Of a DNA stretch of 64,000 nucleotides, positions 10,860 to 23,366 are shown one piece after another (within the stretch, counting starts at the first letter, position 1; each line of letters begins with the position of its first letter). Made by a program: the position numbers and the translations under genes. The stretch is from Blastobasis lacticolella. Lineage: Eukaryota; Arthropoda; Insecta; Lepidoptera; Blastobasidae. Location: assembly GCA_905147135.1 (NCBI GenBank), contig LR990039.1:33477708-33541707 (forward strand), in the 5' to 3' direction. Below the pieces are notes generated by a model. That model was given only the letters and a program-made list of their open reading frames with translations, searched no databases and was not told the origin of the DNA.

Positions 10860-12045
10860 ATTATTTCATAGAATGGTCGTACGCGACAGGAACTTCCTTA
10901 AAAAGATTACAGTAGTGGATCACCACTCACTATCGATTTAAAAAAACGGGCTTTACCCCTCCACTCATTCCCGCAGCTGCAACTCCTGTGTAGCCAGGAT
11001 ATACAGCGGCGACCACACACAGGTCCTGAGTTTTGACACACAGGCGGGCCCAAAGACAAGCTAATACTGTCTTGGCACCCGCAACAAATTGAATTAAGAA
11101 GTAACAGATCGAAATATAGTGTTCCCGACCTCCTCTCTCAAAAAGCGGAGACAGTGTAAAACAAAATAGGCCAATGCCAGAAATCAGGGGAAACTTAAGT
11201 TATGTCTAATTACATTGCCAATAATAATTATGACCAAATCGCTTAAAGGCTTTAAAGTTGCCTGCTATCGATTTAGTAACATGTTATCTCAATTTTACTG
11301 TTCTGTTTATAAAACATAGTTTACCGTAATTTTTTTACCTTTTTACTATTGCAACTGTATTCAATAGATTTTGTGAAGACCAGTCAATCGCCCCACTCTA
11401 TCTCAATATTGGGTGGGTACTACTAAGCGCTGTTGTTCTCCGTCGGGACTGGAATTTGTCATTATGAAAGTGAGTCCAGTGAGGGGTTGCCCGTTAGTTA
11501 CGATCTCGAGTCCTCGTCGCAATACGAGTGGACCAACCAGATATTCATACTTAATTTTAGATCTAAGTGCTTTATACATAAAAATGAAATGAAATATCTA
11601 AACAGCTTCTTGCAATGTAGGTTATCCCATTATCTTCATTAGAATACACAATACGACCTGTATCTCAATGAGCGCCAATGCACTCTGTACTCAGCTTGCC
11701 GTATCTAGACTCGACCGCAAACTGTCACTCCCCTTGGCCACCTGGCAGATAAACCACACTCCGTAATAGTCCACTGCTAGACTCGGGCCGCAAGTGAGCT
11801 TCGACCGTTTACGTCGGTAAAGTGTTTAGCAAAGTAGGTGAGTACAATGGTGTAAACCAAGCGGCCAGTAGCGAGTCAACTTGACTTGCAAACAGCTTGC
11901 AAGTAGATCCCAAATTAATCGCTTTAGCACACGAGCTTAGTCCATTGGAGGTTCCATATCGTAAATGGACGCTTGGCTGACGAGTTTAGGCCAAAATGTT
12001 GACAATGCTGTCCTAATATGTTACACATTTATATTGTACAAGTAT
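10860..12045. other. Unassigned stretch
   Basis: No gene recognised. Near 11740-11780 a short segment (ATAGTCCACTGCTAGACTCG) resembles the 3' part of repeat C. Confidence 0.35.
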
Positions 12046-12049
12046 TTGA

Positions 12050-12205
12050 CCACCACTTCACCCGATGTTTAATGGTAAGTGACGATGCGGCCGAAGATAG
12101 AGCATGCCTGTCTAGGAACAGCCTGTTCCCGGCCTTGAAGAACACATTGGCAGGACAGGCGTTACCTATAGTAGCTCTACGTATGAGTTAAGAAGTGAGT
12201 GCCAA
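12050..12205 (+). repeat. LINE-like interspersed segment
   Basis: TGACGATGCGGCCGAAGATA followed by GCATGCCTGTCTAGGAACAG and CTTGAAGAAC resembles a common lepidopteran LINE-derived repeat. The call rests on memory of the family and has no second copy in this window. Confidence 0.3.
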
Positions 12206-12605
12206 GCTGTATCTGTGACATAATGGTGGGCCCGCTTCTTTTACATACTACGAAGACCTAGACTGCTGTCAATAATTTTCTGAACTCTCGGAACCCTACA
12301 TAATGGGCCGTCTTAGACAATCGTCTTGAATGGCATGACTAAGTAACCGTTCCTCACCGGTTACCACACAGCTATCATCTTTGGTTAATCAGCCATAGAT
12401 TAATTATGCGGTGATGATATTATCAGCGGGATTGTGTATACTTATTTAGCCTTTAGTTTATGGAGTGTATGTTTTGTTAATGTGGGTATGTTTCGGTGTG
12501 ATTGTAGTTCTCCTCCTAAGTTTAATCAATTTGGATGAGAATTTTTTTTGTATAACTATTCTTGTGGGATCACTTATTTTTTGTATAACTATACCCTCAT
12601 CACTT

Positions 12606-12770
12606 CCAATCTGGTCAGGTTCCACTGTTAATAGAGTCACGGAGGTCAGATGGCAGTCGCTCCACTTTACTTACCTGATCTGAAAAATCCTGGATCATGG
12701 TTATGGTGGACCTCGGGTTCTCTTGCGGGAGAGCACAACTGGGACATTACCGCCAAGATGATTATTATCA
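12606..12770 (+). mobile_element. SINE family B, tail-half copy
   Basis: Contains CCAATCTGGTCAGGTTCC, CACGGAGGTCAGATGGCAGT and CCTGGATCATGGTTATGGTG in the same order as the longer copies at 20808 and 55955-56312. The tRNA-like head is missing. Confidence 0.75.
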
Positions 12771-13256
12771 CTTATGGGTTCTAAACGCTACCCGAGGTCG
12801 ATCAGATAGAAAAATTCAAAACATCGCGAATGAAGAAAATATTACACAGCTCAAACAGATAAATATACCGATTGCGCGGAAGCTTGAATACGCGATGGTT
12901 GATTTCTACGAAAAATAAATTCCGCGGAAGCTGCAGAAAGCGATCGTTCAGTTGTGAGGCCATTCAATTACGCGATAGCTTAAATGCGCGATTTATTTTA
13001 AGCGAAGCAAAATGCTGTCGGTTTCTTTGTATTGGATGAACTCAAAACTACATAAACTATATTTTCTATTTTTTTTCACCCCTAGAAAGCTATATTAACA
13101 GGTTAAATTTTTCCCTTTATAATTAGAGCAAAATTGTAGGGGCTCCGAGCAGCTAGTATAATATTTCCATGTAATTTTTATTCTGATTTGAATTATGCAA
13201 TAAGACAACACAAACCGGGTACGGATACTAAGGATATGGCAATAATTAAACAATAT

Positions 13257-13480
13257 GAGCCTCTGTTATTCCCCGACTCTTTTGGAGAGATGAGAAGTTA
13301 GACGTGTTTATGTGAGTTTGTCTGAGGCGTCGTGGCTCCCAAAATGATGGACCGATTTCGATGCGGTTTCTTTATTTAAGAACCAATGTAATCGAGATAG
13401 TTCATAGCTTTAGTCCATTAAAATCAGTTCAGTGATTTGGGTAATATTTGTGTATGTAAACGTTGTCGGCGGTGTCCCGA
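13257..13480 (+). repeat. Interspersed repeat D, copy 1
   Basis: Carries GGACCGATTTCGATGCGGTT, then a TTTAAGAACCAATGTAATCG block. Diverged copies are at 22175-22330 and 25745-25992 (GGACCGATTCTGATACGGTT). Non-coding, transposon class unknown. Confidence 0.6.
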
Positions 13481-14051
13481 AAACTTTTCAGTGCGTTTAG
13501 TGCACATCTGTATTTTAATTTCATATTTCTGTCTATTTATTTAGTTGACACGGCTCAAAACTTAACTCAAAACAATCCGTACCGTGTACCGTTCCTCATG
13601 TAAATTAAATTCTCTACTCAATAATTGGCAAGTTGTTTATTACAAAACGACTTAATAGAAAAGAAAATATTATTATAATCGCATGTATCTGGTAATTATA
13701 AAATTAAAAAAAAAAATTAATCTTTCTGTGTTATTTTTGCGACTCACGATCTCTTTTATTTTGATTTGGGAAAGATTTCCCTATTTTCTGGATGGTGATC
13801 GTGGCATGAAAGCTCGGAGATCTTTCGATTAAGCAAAATGCTAAACTAATCTTAACCATAAAGTAAATGGTACACACCATGTTCTTTACGGTTGAGAATA
13901 GTATTCCAGCTTTGCCGCTGTTTTGGGTAGGAGGTAGCTCCAAGTAATAGTTTACACCTATGCATACTACAATAACGGCGGGAATATCGGGTCCTTACGG
14001 TTAGTGTTTTATTTGATACGTGATTCTTGTGTCTTTCTTTCCTAAAACCTA

Positions 14052-14207
14052 CTAAATTTCAAACCACTTCCTCACTTCCTTCGCAAAGTGTGGCATTACG
14101 TTATCTTTCAGTAATTGAAATGCTTCTGGTATCTCATCTGCTGCTAAAAATGCCAGAGCAGTAAGATGTCGTAGTCTTAAAACGAAATCAACATCTGTGC
14201 CGTAGCT
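14052..14207 (-). mobile_element. MULE-like transposase C-terminal scrap
   Basis: A 51-codon minus-strand frame ends in a stop at 14052-14054. It reads SYGTDVDFVLRLRHLTALAF, then LAADEIPEAFQLLKD and VRKWFE. The pattern of a hydrophobic LR-L-ALAF block, then D-I-AF--L and a final aromatic, is characteristic of insect MULE (Mutator-like, Phantom-type) transposases near their C-terminus. The upstream 200 bp show no continuous frame, so only the end survives. Confidence is limited because the domain's catalytic residues are absent. Confidence 0.5.
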
Positions 14208-14214
14208 ATTTGAC

Positions 14215-15500
14215 TGCCGACATCTTTAGATTTTTCCCTGCAGATTTTTCTCCAAGGACAACCTTTTCGACGACCGTCAGGAAATTCTATTCGAGAGGCG
14301 TTTAAAGCTGCGAGCTCTAAATCTGAGATAATAATATGGGGACTGAGTATAATCTCGCGCGTAATCTATAAGAGCTCGGAAATATTTTTAGTCTAAGGCC
14401 ACGGCAGTTGCCCGTATTTCACATTATATTTGCAACTGTAAATAACAACGTCTCGGATTTTATTCAATAGTCAATATTTGTATTTATTAAATCATCATTA
14501 ACATTTGGCATTTATATTTACTGTCAAATACAATATCTGACAAACATCTACTTTTTAAATGAGAAAATCTGGGCATTTTGAAATTTGCAGTCGAACGAAC
14601 CGATTTCTTGCTCAATTTTTGAATTAGTAAATAACGATTAGGATTTTTCTGTATTTTAAAGCAGCTAGATGGTGCAATCCCTCTTCTAAGTTTGTAGTCG
14701 GATGTCTAACACTTAAACAACTTAGTATATAAATATAATTTGAAGTCATTGACTTTCATTGTAGTTTTTAAATAATTTGAATTCATTACAATCAGGTGCG
14801 AAAATAAAAAGCCTCTCATATAACCAGCTGGTAGCAATGGTAAAATACAATATAAGTTGGAGGACATTTTTGCAGTTCTCATTATCATTGAGACCCATCG
14901 CATCGCCTTTCCTCCTGGCAGCCTCTTTTACATCAGGGATCTTATTTGAATGTTCAGTATCGTTTATCTACAGCGAATTTAAAAAACGTACATAAGTCGC
15001 TTGCAGTTTATTTGGGAGTAGTCGATAAATTACTGGCACACCGTTGTGTGTTTTGGAATCCAAGACAAAATGCAGGCTGTAGAGTTGATCGAAAGGAGCA
15101 CCTGCTACATTAACCAAACCAATATGTGGGGACTGTTTCATTGAGTTTCGGAATAAGTTTTTGCCTTACCAGGAAATTTACAAATTCACATAAATCTATG
15201 CGGTGCGCCCAGTCGGCTCAGCTGCTGGCCACGGACTGGTTCACCGCGTGTCTAGAATGTTTTGTTTGTGCGTTCATAGATGGCGATATAGTAGAAAAAT
15301 CCAATTCTTCATCTGCCAGATCAGAATATAATATCACCAACAAACTATTTTTTTTTCCTTTTAGAGAGTCAACTCTCCAATGACACAATGATAAGGAAAA
15401 GAAAACAATAAGATATTCAATTTTATTCCAAGGTAGGTCTTAGATAAATTTACAAGTGGCCTAAAGTGTACTTTCAAGGAGGTGGTGTGTCTAGCGAGTC
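14215..15500. other. Unassigned stretch
   Basis: No recognised gene. Open frames of 65-85 codons occur on both strands (14706-14903, 14777-14995, 15126-15383) without detectable domains. Confidence 0.35.
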
Positions 15501-15508
15501 ATTTTAAA

Positions 15509-16035
15509 TTAGAAGCTGTGCATCACCGTCATCCGGCTTCTGTGAGGGTCTGCTCTTTTACTTATTCTTCTCCACTTCGCCTGATCTTCGGCATACTCGC
15601 GTCGTAAGCGATTAGCCCTCGCATCCGACACAGCGATGTCAATAATATCCATCGCTTTTTGGGCTGCCCACGGGGTTCCTTTCCTGATTCTAGCAGATTT
15701 AGGCATTTCGAACGTAACGCTCACGCCAAGTTCACCACGGATGTTCACGTTACATACATGGTCAAGTCGCGTAACACCGCACATCCACCGCAGCATTTGC
15801 ATTTCGTTGGCTTAAAGATCACGGAAGTGCTTTGTCAGCCGCCAGGGATTTTAGAATCACAGATGACTGCCGTGAGTTCTCGCCATTTGGCCCAAGCTGC
15901 ATAGATTCGGGACTTGATATCGCTGGTGTCGTACCGGACCGTAGCATGGACAGCAACGTGGAGTATTTGAATTTGTGTTTTCTATTGACAGACGCGTTGG
16001 TCTCTTTGCAGGCCGCCGTACTCGAGCTCACTTTA
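15509..16035 (-). mobile_element. RTE-type LINE RT tail, frameshifted and internally deleted
   Basis: Reading down the minus strand: DIKSRIYAAWAKWRELTAVI then CDSKIP (about 15905-15840), a short deletion, EMQMLRWMCGVTRLDHV (15805 downward), and RANRLRREYAEDQAKWRR with a terminal KRADPHRSR (to 15509). These are successive conserved blocks of the C-terminal third of RTE-clade RTs. The normal LKGKVYKT...YGSECW segment between CDSKIP and MLRWM is missing, and frames change at least twice. Confidence 0.75.
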
Positions 16036-16935
16036 TAGAAATACCTTCAAGAGTCCCGGTGTTCCAAGGAGTATTTTTTAAGTGAGTGTCTCCCGATCGT
16101 GCTCCATGCAAACGTAGTTTGATCATATTATCAATATAACGCTATCAAAGCAAATGATTTTTTGTAGACATTATTTAGAAACCAATATCTTATTTTCAAA
16201 TTTAGAGATTTACGATTTCCATACAATCCTCATTCTCTCACACATATAAATGGGCCTCCATTTGCATGCTTCACTCATGTTTTAGAGACAGGGATTCTGT
16301 TTTTCTTTCTTTCCTGTGGTGATCGTGTATAGAATGAGTAAGTAAGTAATTTATCAGCATTTCAATTCTAAAATACGAAAATTTAATAATAAATGCAAAT
16401 CCGTGGAATACCGGTTCTTTTTGGTTGAATTGGAATAAAATTCAAACTTAGGTACAGTTTGAGAAATACCTAGCTAAAAGCACTTCAATAAAATGCATTT
16501 TTTTTCTTAGCAACGTGGAAAACGTAAGTATTAATCAGGTATGAGAGGTATGGCTAGATTTCTCAGTTCACAAACCGGCTGTAAGACAGTCGTTTCAGAG
16601 TTATTACTTTTAAGTTTGACAGCTGTGTACGTCATTAACCATAACTCAATCATTTGTACTGGGAGAAGATTCCTTGACCATCATTGACATATGTTTAATA
16701 CCATTAGTAGTCGCCTTACGAGATCGGCGATCAGCTGTTTCATTGTTAGAAATTTTGTATTATGGTACAATAGGGCTGACATGTACATTATGTATAAAAG
16801 TCCTTAAATAAAAGATAAATAAAAAAAGAGTTTGACAGCTGCCATACGGATGTGGCGTTCAGGGACGTAGCCGTTCGAGAGAAGCGGGGAAGTGGGGACT
16901 TTCAAATTCGAATTTAGAAGAGAGGCATTTAAAAG
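16036..16935. other. Unassigned stretch
   Basis: No gene seen. AGTTTGACAGCTG occurs at about 16614 and 16829, echoing the core of the array at 90-680 but without the rest of its unit. Confidence 0.35.
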
Positions 16936-16939
16936 AGAG

Positions 16940-17206
16940 ATCATCATCATCAACAGCCCGTAACAGTCCACTGCTGGACTATGAGCCTCGTGGATATCCA
17001 GCCATAATCTCCATGCTTGGCAGCCGGATTGGAGATCACACTAATTACTACAAGCGTTAAACTACAATAGGAAACGCTGCTACCCGTTTTCTGATCTACG
17101 GAGGTCCTTGCTAGTTCCCCTCAAATACATTCGTCGCCTTCGTCGTACGACACCCGTAAATAGAAACGGGTAGTGCAATATTTTACTCTGCGGCACTACA
17201 CGGCGC
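16940..17206 (-). repeat. Interspersed repeat C, copy 2 (near full length)
   Basis: Plus orientation runs ATCATCATCATCAACAGCCC, CGTAACAGTCCACTGCTGGA, AATCTCCATGCTTGGCAGCC, then TACGACACCCGTAAATAG and TTTACTCTGCGGCACTACAC. In minus orientation the element ends in a GATGATGATG-type tail, a common 3' end for SINE/RTE-partner repeats. Confidence 0.8.
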
Positions 17207-18097
17207 TTTCAAACTGACGTGTAGGTACTTATAAAATGGAGGATTTAATGCAAAAGTTTGTAGCAAAGCAAGAGTTTACTCCGTCGCGTCGAACCAATAA
17301 AACCAATATTCATCATGCGGTTTTAGCAAAGCGGTTTTGGCTCGGTGTTGACATAAGTTAGTACGCGTATGTTATAATATTGATAATGTTAAAGTTCCAC
17401 GTTATGCCTTCAACATTTCGCCCACCAACGACAATGTTTATGCTCGCCCACTGGATCCGCCGTGTGAATTGCCATTACCTCCATGAGAAAACATTAGTAA
17501 GTTTGTTGTTACTGTTAGGCCATTTTCAACGTTTGCAATTGGGTATGGTTTTTGTATTATCCTCACTACACCAATCTGTTTTAGTTTGCAGAACTCGACA
17601 GTGCATTACCACAGCATTATCTGGATCTACCTTTTTAGGAAGTTACAGGAAAATTAAAAACGATCATAGGAAAGAGAAGGTTTATTTTACGGCATTAGTA
17701 AAGGTGCCTGTTGGTCATTCCAAATAAGGTGCTCACAACCCTCATTAATCCATTTTCCTCTTTTAAAATATGGCTTACGCTAAACTATAGCGATTTAGGA
17801 GTTTAAACCAATATTTTATCAAAAAGTAAACATTTCGCCGCTGTCTAAATTTTTCACCTGCAACCATTGATTCCATGATGATTGTTTAATTATTGTTCCA
17901 TGGGCTGGAACCATGGAGAGACAATAACAATCAGTCAGATAAAATTAATAATAATATTAATAATAAAACATAAATAAAATAAATATAAACAGTGGAGTGG
18001 AGTGAAGCTCAAAAGCGAACTTTATACAGACCTCATCAAGTCTTTAACACACTCTAGTGTAAATGAAAATTCTCACTCCTCCATACAGAGATTATGG

Positions 18098-18143
18098 CGT
18101 TGAATCGCGAGGGCGGCGCGGCGGCGGCGCGGCGGCGGGGCGA
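18098..18143. repeat. GC-rich GGC-repeat tract
   Basis: A run of GCGGCGG-type units, almost pure G and C, isolated in AT-rich DNA. Confidence 0.7.
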
Positions 18144-19967
18144 TTTGAATGATTAAAATTATTACTTTTGCGAATCCGTATTATCGTTTTCATGGGTTCA
18201 GTTGCAAACAAAGGTCCATTGCAAAAAACTGAAACTTTTAAATCGATCATAAGTAATCAAGTAACAATATTGATCATTGAAATCAGAGAATTGTTCGCAA
18301 CAGTGTTATGTAATTAGCCTGCTGGACTCAACCGACACATGACCACGACCACTCTGCCAAGAGTGCTCCACTGAGAGGAGATAAATCCTTATTGTATTGT
18401 ATGTGCAATTACATTTAAAAGAAAAAAATCATACAAACAAACAACTTTTGCAATATAAAGGTAATTTGTACAATTTGAAATTTACTATTGTGCACAAAAC
18501 ACCACCCAAAACGAATCTGTGTACCTAACCATCTAACTTCTGTTCCTGTAATTTGAAATTTCACAAGTGGTCTTTGTTGACAGCTACCTATTGCTGCAGT
18601 GAGATATAACAGGCGTGTTTTTCCAGCAAACTGAAATAAAGCCTTTACAGCAGCGATTCCAGGCACCTGCGAATTGAATTTGAATACACCTCTACCTAGT
18701 TAATAATTAAAACAAGTTTTTAACTACCCATTGTTAGAACTTCCTAGCTGACGCTGCTTTGTTTGTTTGCAGAAATGAAATGAATATCTGCAGCTGTGCA
18801 TCGAATTCATCTCGGTGTGAATAAGGCGAAATTGCAGTAAATGTGACACTGGACCTTATTACAATAATACAGTATTTTTAGTTTATTGTGAATCATCACC
18901 GTCGTACCGGGAAATCCTGGCTTCTAACACTTATTCCGTATTTACGAGTATAGTAAGAAAGCTCTCCCGGATTACCTGAAGCGCTATACCACCGACGTTT
19001 CTTAAAAAGTAAAGTTTAAACTTTTTACGCACGGGAATAGCCGATTCTCCTCGTCCGTCAGTCAGCAGCTGGGGCCACGTGCAGGTGAGGTTGGCTTGGG
19101 CCCAGGTGATAATATGAATAGTAATTCATATTTAGCAAATTTCTGACGTTTGTTGCGTCGTTAAGATAAATAAATAGTATTGTGACAAAAGGTACCATAA
19201 TGAATTTGGAATCTCTGTTTATAATTAGTAACCCATTAAGTATCACGATGTAACGATGGAGGCAAAAATATTATACAAATGATTGCTCCATAGAAGCGGT
19301 AGGCGTTATGGCGTCAATAACCCGATCACGGTTATACATTCAGTCGAATAATTCTAAAACAATCATGATTAAAAAATTATTAGATAATTATAGAGAGTAT
19401 AAATAATAGTAACACATCAAAATATAAATTTTAATAATTATAAGATCTGTCAAGTACAATGTTCAATTAGATAGTAGTACCTATACTATAATGTAAGTAA
19501 CAGAAAAAAAAATTGCAAGTAAATTACCAGGAATGAGTAATATCAATCGAATAAAGGATCTCTCCTTTAAGACTAAATTGATTGATTTAGCCTCGAGTCG
19601 ATTGGTTCACCGTCACGGTATACCTATCACCTAATATTATCATTACCTATTTAACAAGCCCAATTATGCACAGCATAGTTATAAGATATGCAAATTCGAC
19701 TTTCCGTTATTCAAACTTGGTCTCATTTTCCGCTGCAATTTTGAAATACTCGGACGCTTTCAATCCTGTGAAATTTAAATTATGCATGTTGAAATTCCTT
19801 TCTCGCGTTCTATCACAGGGACGTAGGTAGCTCTTGTCGGCCGGACTCATGACAGTCCACATGGAAATTGTAAATGTTAAATAGCAGACGTTGCGACATT
19901 TAAAGCAGACAGACGACCGGTAATTAAATAACTGGCGCCCATTACACGTACGATTCATGCAGGTATG

Positions 19968-20030
19968 TTATAAAAATGCAGAACCGCAACTGCGTTGTAA
20001 TTGTGAGGACTACGATGCCTCAGAAGCGCC
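19968..20030 (+). repeat. Short interspersed repeat, also at 25486
   Basis: AAAAATGCAGAACCGCAACT then GCGTTGTAATTGTGAGGAC matches 25486-25530 (AAAATGCAGAACCGCAGGTG, GCGTTGTCACTGTGAGAAC) at most positions. Function unknown. Confidence 0.6.
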
Positions 20031-20807
20031 CTGTATTTGCGCTGGCTACCTTATTCTGAAAATCGGAACATAACAATGCAAACAATGTTGCTTGGCGGCC
20101 GAAATAGATAACAAGATGGTACTCGCCCAGGCTAGACTCTTTGACTTGTTGCATCCGATCCTACCAAATGGCTCGATACTTAGCTACTTCCTAATTTTTG
20201 TCTTTTCATAGTAATATTTTAAAATATGGCACGTTCGCCATCCCTGTCATAGGGCAATTAAACTCTCCGAAAAGCAACAGGATCCCGCTAGTCAGACGGT
20301 TGTAATTAAAGTTTCGGAATGCGGGGCTGCTATAACAAGCTCGAAATAAGCAAACAGATTGTGAAAGGAAGTATGTGTATGTAAGTAAGTATGGAATATC
20401 AAATAAGCTAAGGATAGTGAGATACAGACATGTCAGTTGTTCCAACTGCCTGTCTGTTCAGGAGTTATAATAACCACCTATTTCAGTGCCTACTTACCTG
20501 CTTACATTTGCAATGCAATTACAAAAACATGCAGAATTTCTAAACACCCCACCTAGGTCTCGACACGTATAAGTATTCGAATAAAATAAATCGTTTGTAC
20601 GATTAAATCGTCACTCGAACGGACTCCGCAGAGAAAATCGAATTACCAAGCCGTGTGAGAATCAATGGCGGGACGTAATAAACGTAGGGTCCGCCCTTAC
20701 CACTGGTTCTAAACTTGAAAATGTTAATGTTTTGTTCCTATATTGCAGGACAAGCCGTTAACATGGGTTTGAGGGGTAGTAGCAGTAATAGGTCCTCGGT
20801 GGAACAT

Positions 20808-21117
20808 CGGTGACCTAGTGGTAGAGGTATCCCACGAAAGAGATACCGGGTTCATATCCCTCTGTTGACATGTACTAATGACTCTTTTCTAAGTGATGTA
20901 CATTAGTTGAATACTAACCGATTCTCTTACGGTGAGGAAAAGCTGCGTGATGAAACCTGCACGTTCAGGTGACTGAATGTGTAACCATGATTCGATCTGG
21001 TTAAAATAGATTTCCCTGGTAGCAGGATCACGGAGGTAAAAGGCACGGTTTGGTTTGACAAATCCTGGATCATGGGTAAGACAGACCCCGGGCCCTCGTG
21101 CGCGAGAAGACATCTAG
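20808..21117 (+). mobile_element. SINE family B, near full-length copy
   Basis: The tRNA-like head CGGTGACCTAGTGGTAGAGG ends in a degenerate B box (CGGGTTCATATCC). The body follows: TGACTCTTTTCTAAGTGATG, TTACGGTGAGGAAAAG, GATGAAACCTGCACGTTCAG, CCCTGGTAGCAGGATCACGG, then CCTGGATCATGGGTAAGACA. The same order is seen in copies at 41489, 51220 and 55955. Confidence 0.85.
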
Positions 21118-22174
21118 TAGGTCCTCAGAGCATGATAGATTGATGTTTAATATTCTTGTTACGCGACTCGGACGACTCACGCTTCAATCGGTGATATGAC
21201 ACTATAATCATATAAGTTTCGTGCTTGTATTGTCGTTATTACAATAGAGAAATAATAAAAATCTTCGTTAAACGGCGAAAAATCATGTTTCTTGTATGAT
21301 GGTTGGACGAACAGATAGCAAAGACTTATAAATAGAGTTCTTTTTACCCTTGTTCGTCATTTACACCCAAATCGGAAACGAAAAGCGAGTCCATGGTACG
21401 GTGTTAGGGCGTAAATGCGTTTCGGAGCGTGAATTTCACTCCGCTACGTGATGCGAGAGCATCTGATTGTTTTCAGATGTCACTGCGCGCCGCTGCGCCC
21501 CAATGCCAGAGCAACACCTTACCGCATCTGACTCCCTGGTCCCTGCCGCGGGCTTGGCAGGCCAGCCGTACATCGATCGATTTGTGGGGGCTAATAGGTT
21601 TGAATATGATCGACGGATCGTTTGGTAAAATGTCGATCGAAAGTGGATCGATAGTTGACATAGTTTCAAATTGGCATTTTTTTTGTCGAATACAAGTTTA
21701 CTATGCTTTAGGTATTGTCAATTCAATGTAGTTCATGTCGCATTTCGGCACTTCGTCTATTCTTCAAGAGGGCATTACGGGAACATCTGAAATGATAATA
21801 CAGTACTCCAATATACTAATAATGTTTTTTACGTCGGCCTGTAGGAGTATCTTTCGTCATGTGTCACATCTTTAGTAGTGGTGAACAACGTAGAAGATGC
21901 GCTTCGGCTGTTCGACATTGATCCTTGCGTCTTTTCAATAAGGCGGGCACCGTTGAAGTTGTGTTCGGAGGCTGTAAATACACTTTGCGAGTGATAAACT
22001 CGAGTCTGTGAAAGAAAGCAAGACAAACGCGCCGTTGCTGTGATGTTTGTCTGGTTCCGAGGGCCCGTAACGGCTAGCATTTTTATTACGATGTGTCAGG
22101 TTACATTTCTTTTCAGGCTTAGGGATAACCTCGAATGCATAGCGATGCTTTTGAATCGTTGGTTGAATCGTTTT

Positions 22175-22330
22175 TGAACCCCCGACGAAAAAAGATGGGT
22201 CTTATAAGATTGAGGTGTGGATCTGTTTATCTGTGTGTCTGTCTGTGACATCGTAGCTTTCAAACGAATAGACCAAATTTGAAACGGTTCTCTTTGTTTG
22301 AAAGCCGGTTTCATCGTGTTGGTTCTTAGT
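22175..22330 (+). repeat. Interspersed repeat D, copy 2
   Basis: ACCCCCGACGAAAAAAGATG, GGTCTTATAAGATTGAGGTG and a TCTGTCTGTGACATCGTAGC block align with 25745-25930. The 72-codon minus frame here is incidental. Confidence 0.6.
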
Positions 22331-22334
22331 TTTC

Positions 22335-23360
22335 TTTCATTAATACTATAAAATAAGCATTTTGTATTGATTACATTCCGTTGGGCCGAGGGCCTGGTGA
22401 TTTGTGGGACAGGTATTTATTTACCTAGTACGGACACTAGTCTCTCACACAGGTTCTACTGCAAATTTAATTAATCTTTTGATATGTATGCATGATGCCT
22501 ATGTGATGAGAAAATAAAATATTTTATTATTTTTTTATTATTTAAATCGGTTCAGTAGTTTTGGAAATGACTAGGTCTATACACACTACTAGTGACTTTA
22601 ATGACATCTGGTGAAATCTGATGAAATCACTTACATACCTACCTATTATTTATTATTTATTCTTCGGTTGCGGTTGAAATCCGCGCGACAATGCTCGTAG
22701 TTGATCCAAAACCAATTTGTTATCGTAATAGTCCTTTAATTGCGTAGCACAGCGTCGTAGACATGTGTGATGATTATTTGCATTAATATTCGAGTCATTT
22801 TGATTGTTATGATTGTTGTTTTTAAATTATATGTACATACAAAAATGACTAACCAGACTGATGAGATATCGATGCCTATAACATCGATCAATTTATATAA
22901 TAAGTAAATTTTAGAAAATTGATTGAGTTTGGCAAATGGAGTTTCTTATGTTCAAATTAAAAATTTGAAGCAATTTAGCAACACACTTGTCTTACGTATT
23001 TATATATATTGTACACAGGCAGGCCCATAAACACGTGCATGTCGCGTCACTAGCGCCACATGGCATCACATGGACTGTAATTGAATATCGTGACTTCGAA
23101 TAATTTGCAAATGCCATAGATTTAATACTTACTCGTACATACCAATCCAGGCGCAAAGACCGTATTCAAGTCCAACACGGTCATCTAAAACGTTTCCGGT
23201 AGTTATGTTCTGTATATTAGTTTCCGTTACTTCGCTGCTGTTGACAGAGCCAATACCGGTCCGGACTTGTTGCAGCGTCGCGAGTTGAGGCCATAAAGCG
23301 TGGAAAGAAACGCTGCTGATTTGAGGTTTTTGGGAACTTCTATCTTTAAATTTATATTTT
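22335..23360. other. Unassigned stretch
   Basis: No recognised gene or repeat. Confidence 0.35.
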
Positions 23361-23366
23361 TATGAA

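Larger units (their letters stand above)
17210..20800. other. Mostly unassigned 3.6-kb stretch
   Basis: No recognised domains. A 115-codon plus-strand frame (17380-17727) and an 83-codon minus frame (18415-18666) are the longest; neither is recognisable. The latter starts right after a CAG (minus strand, 18667-18669) and reads VPGIAAVKALFQFAGKTRLL, so it could be an exon, but support is weak. Confidence 0.3.

Noticed and set aside
16614..16842. Extra units of the 90-680 array
   Set aside because: Only a ~14-base core is shared; the rest of the unit is absent.
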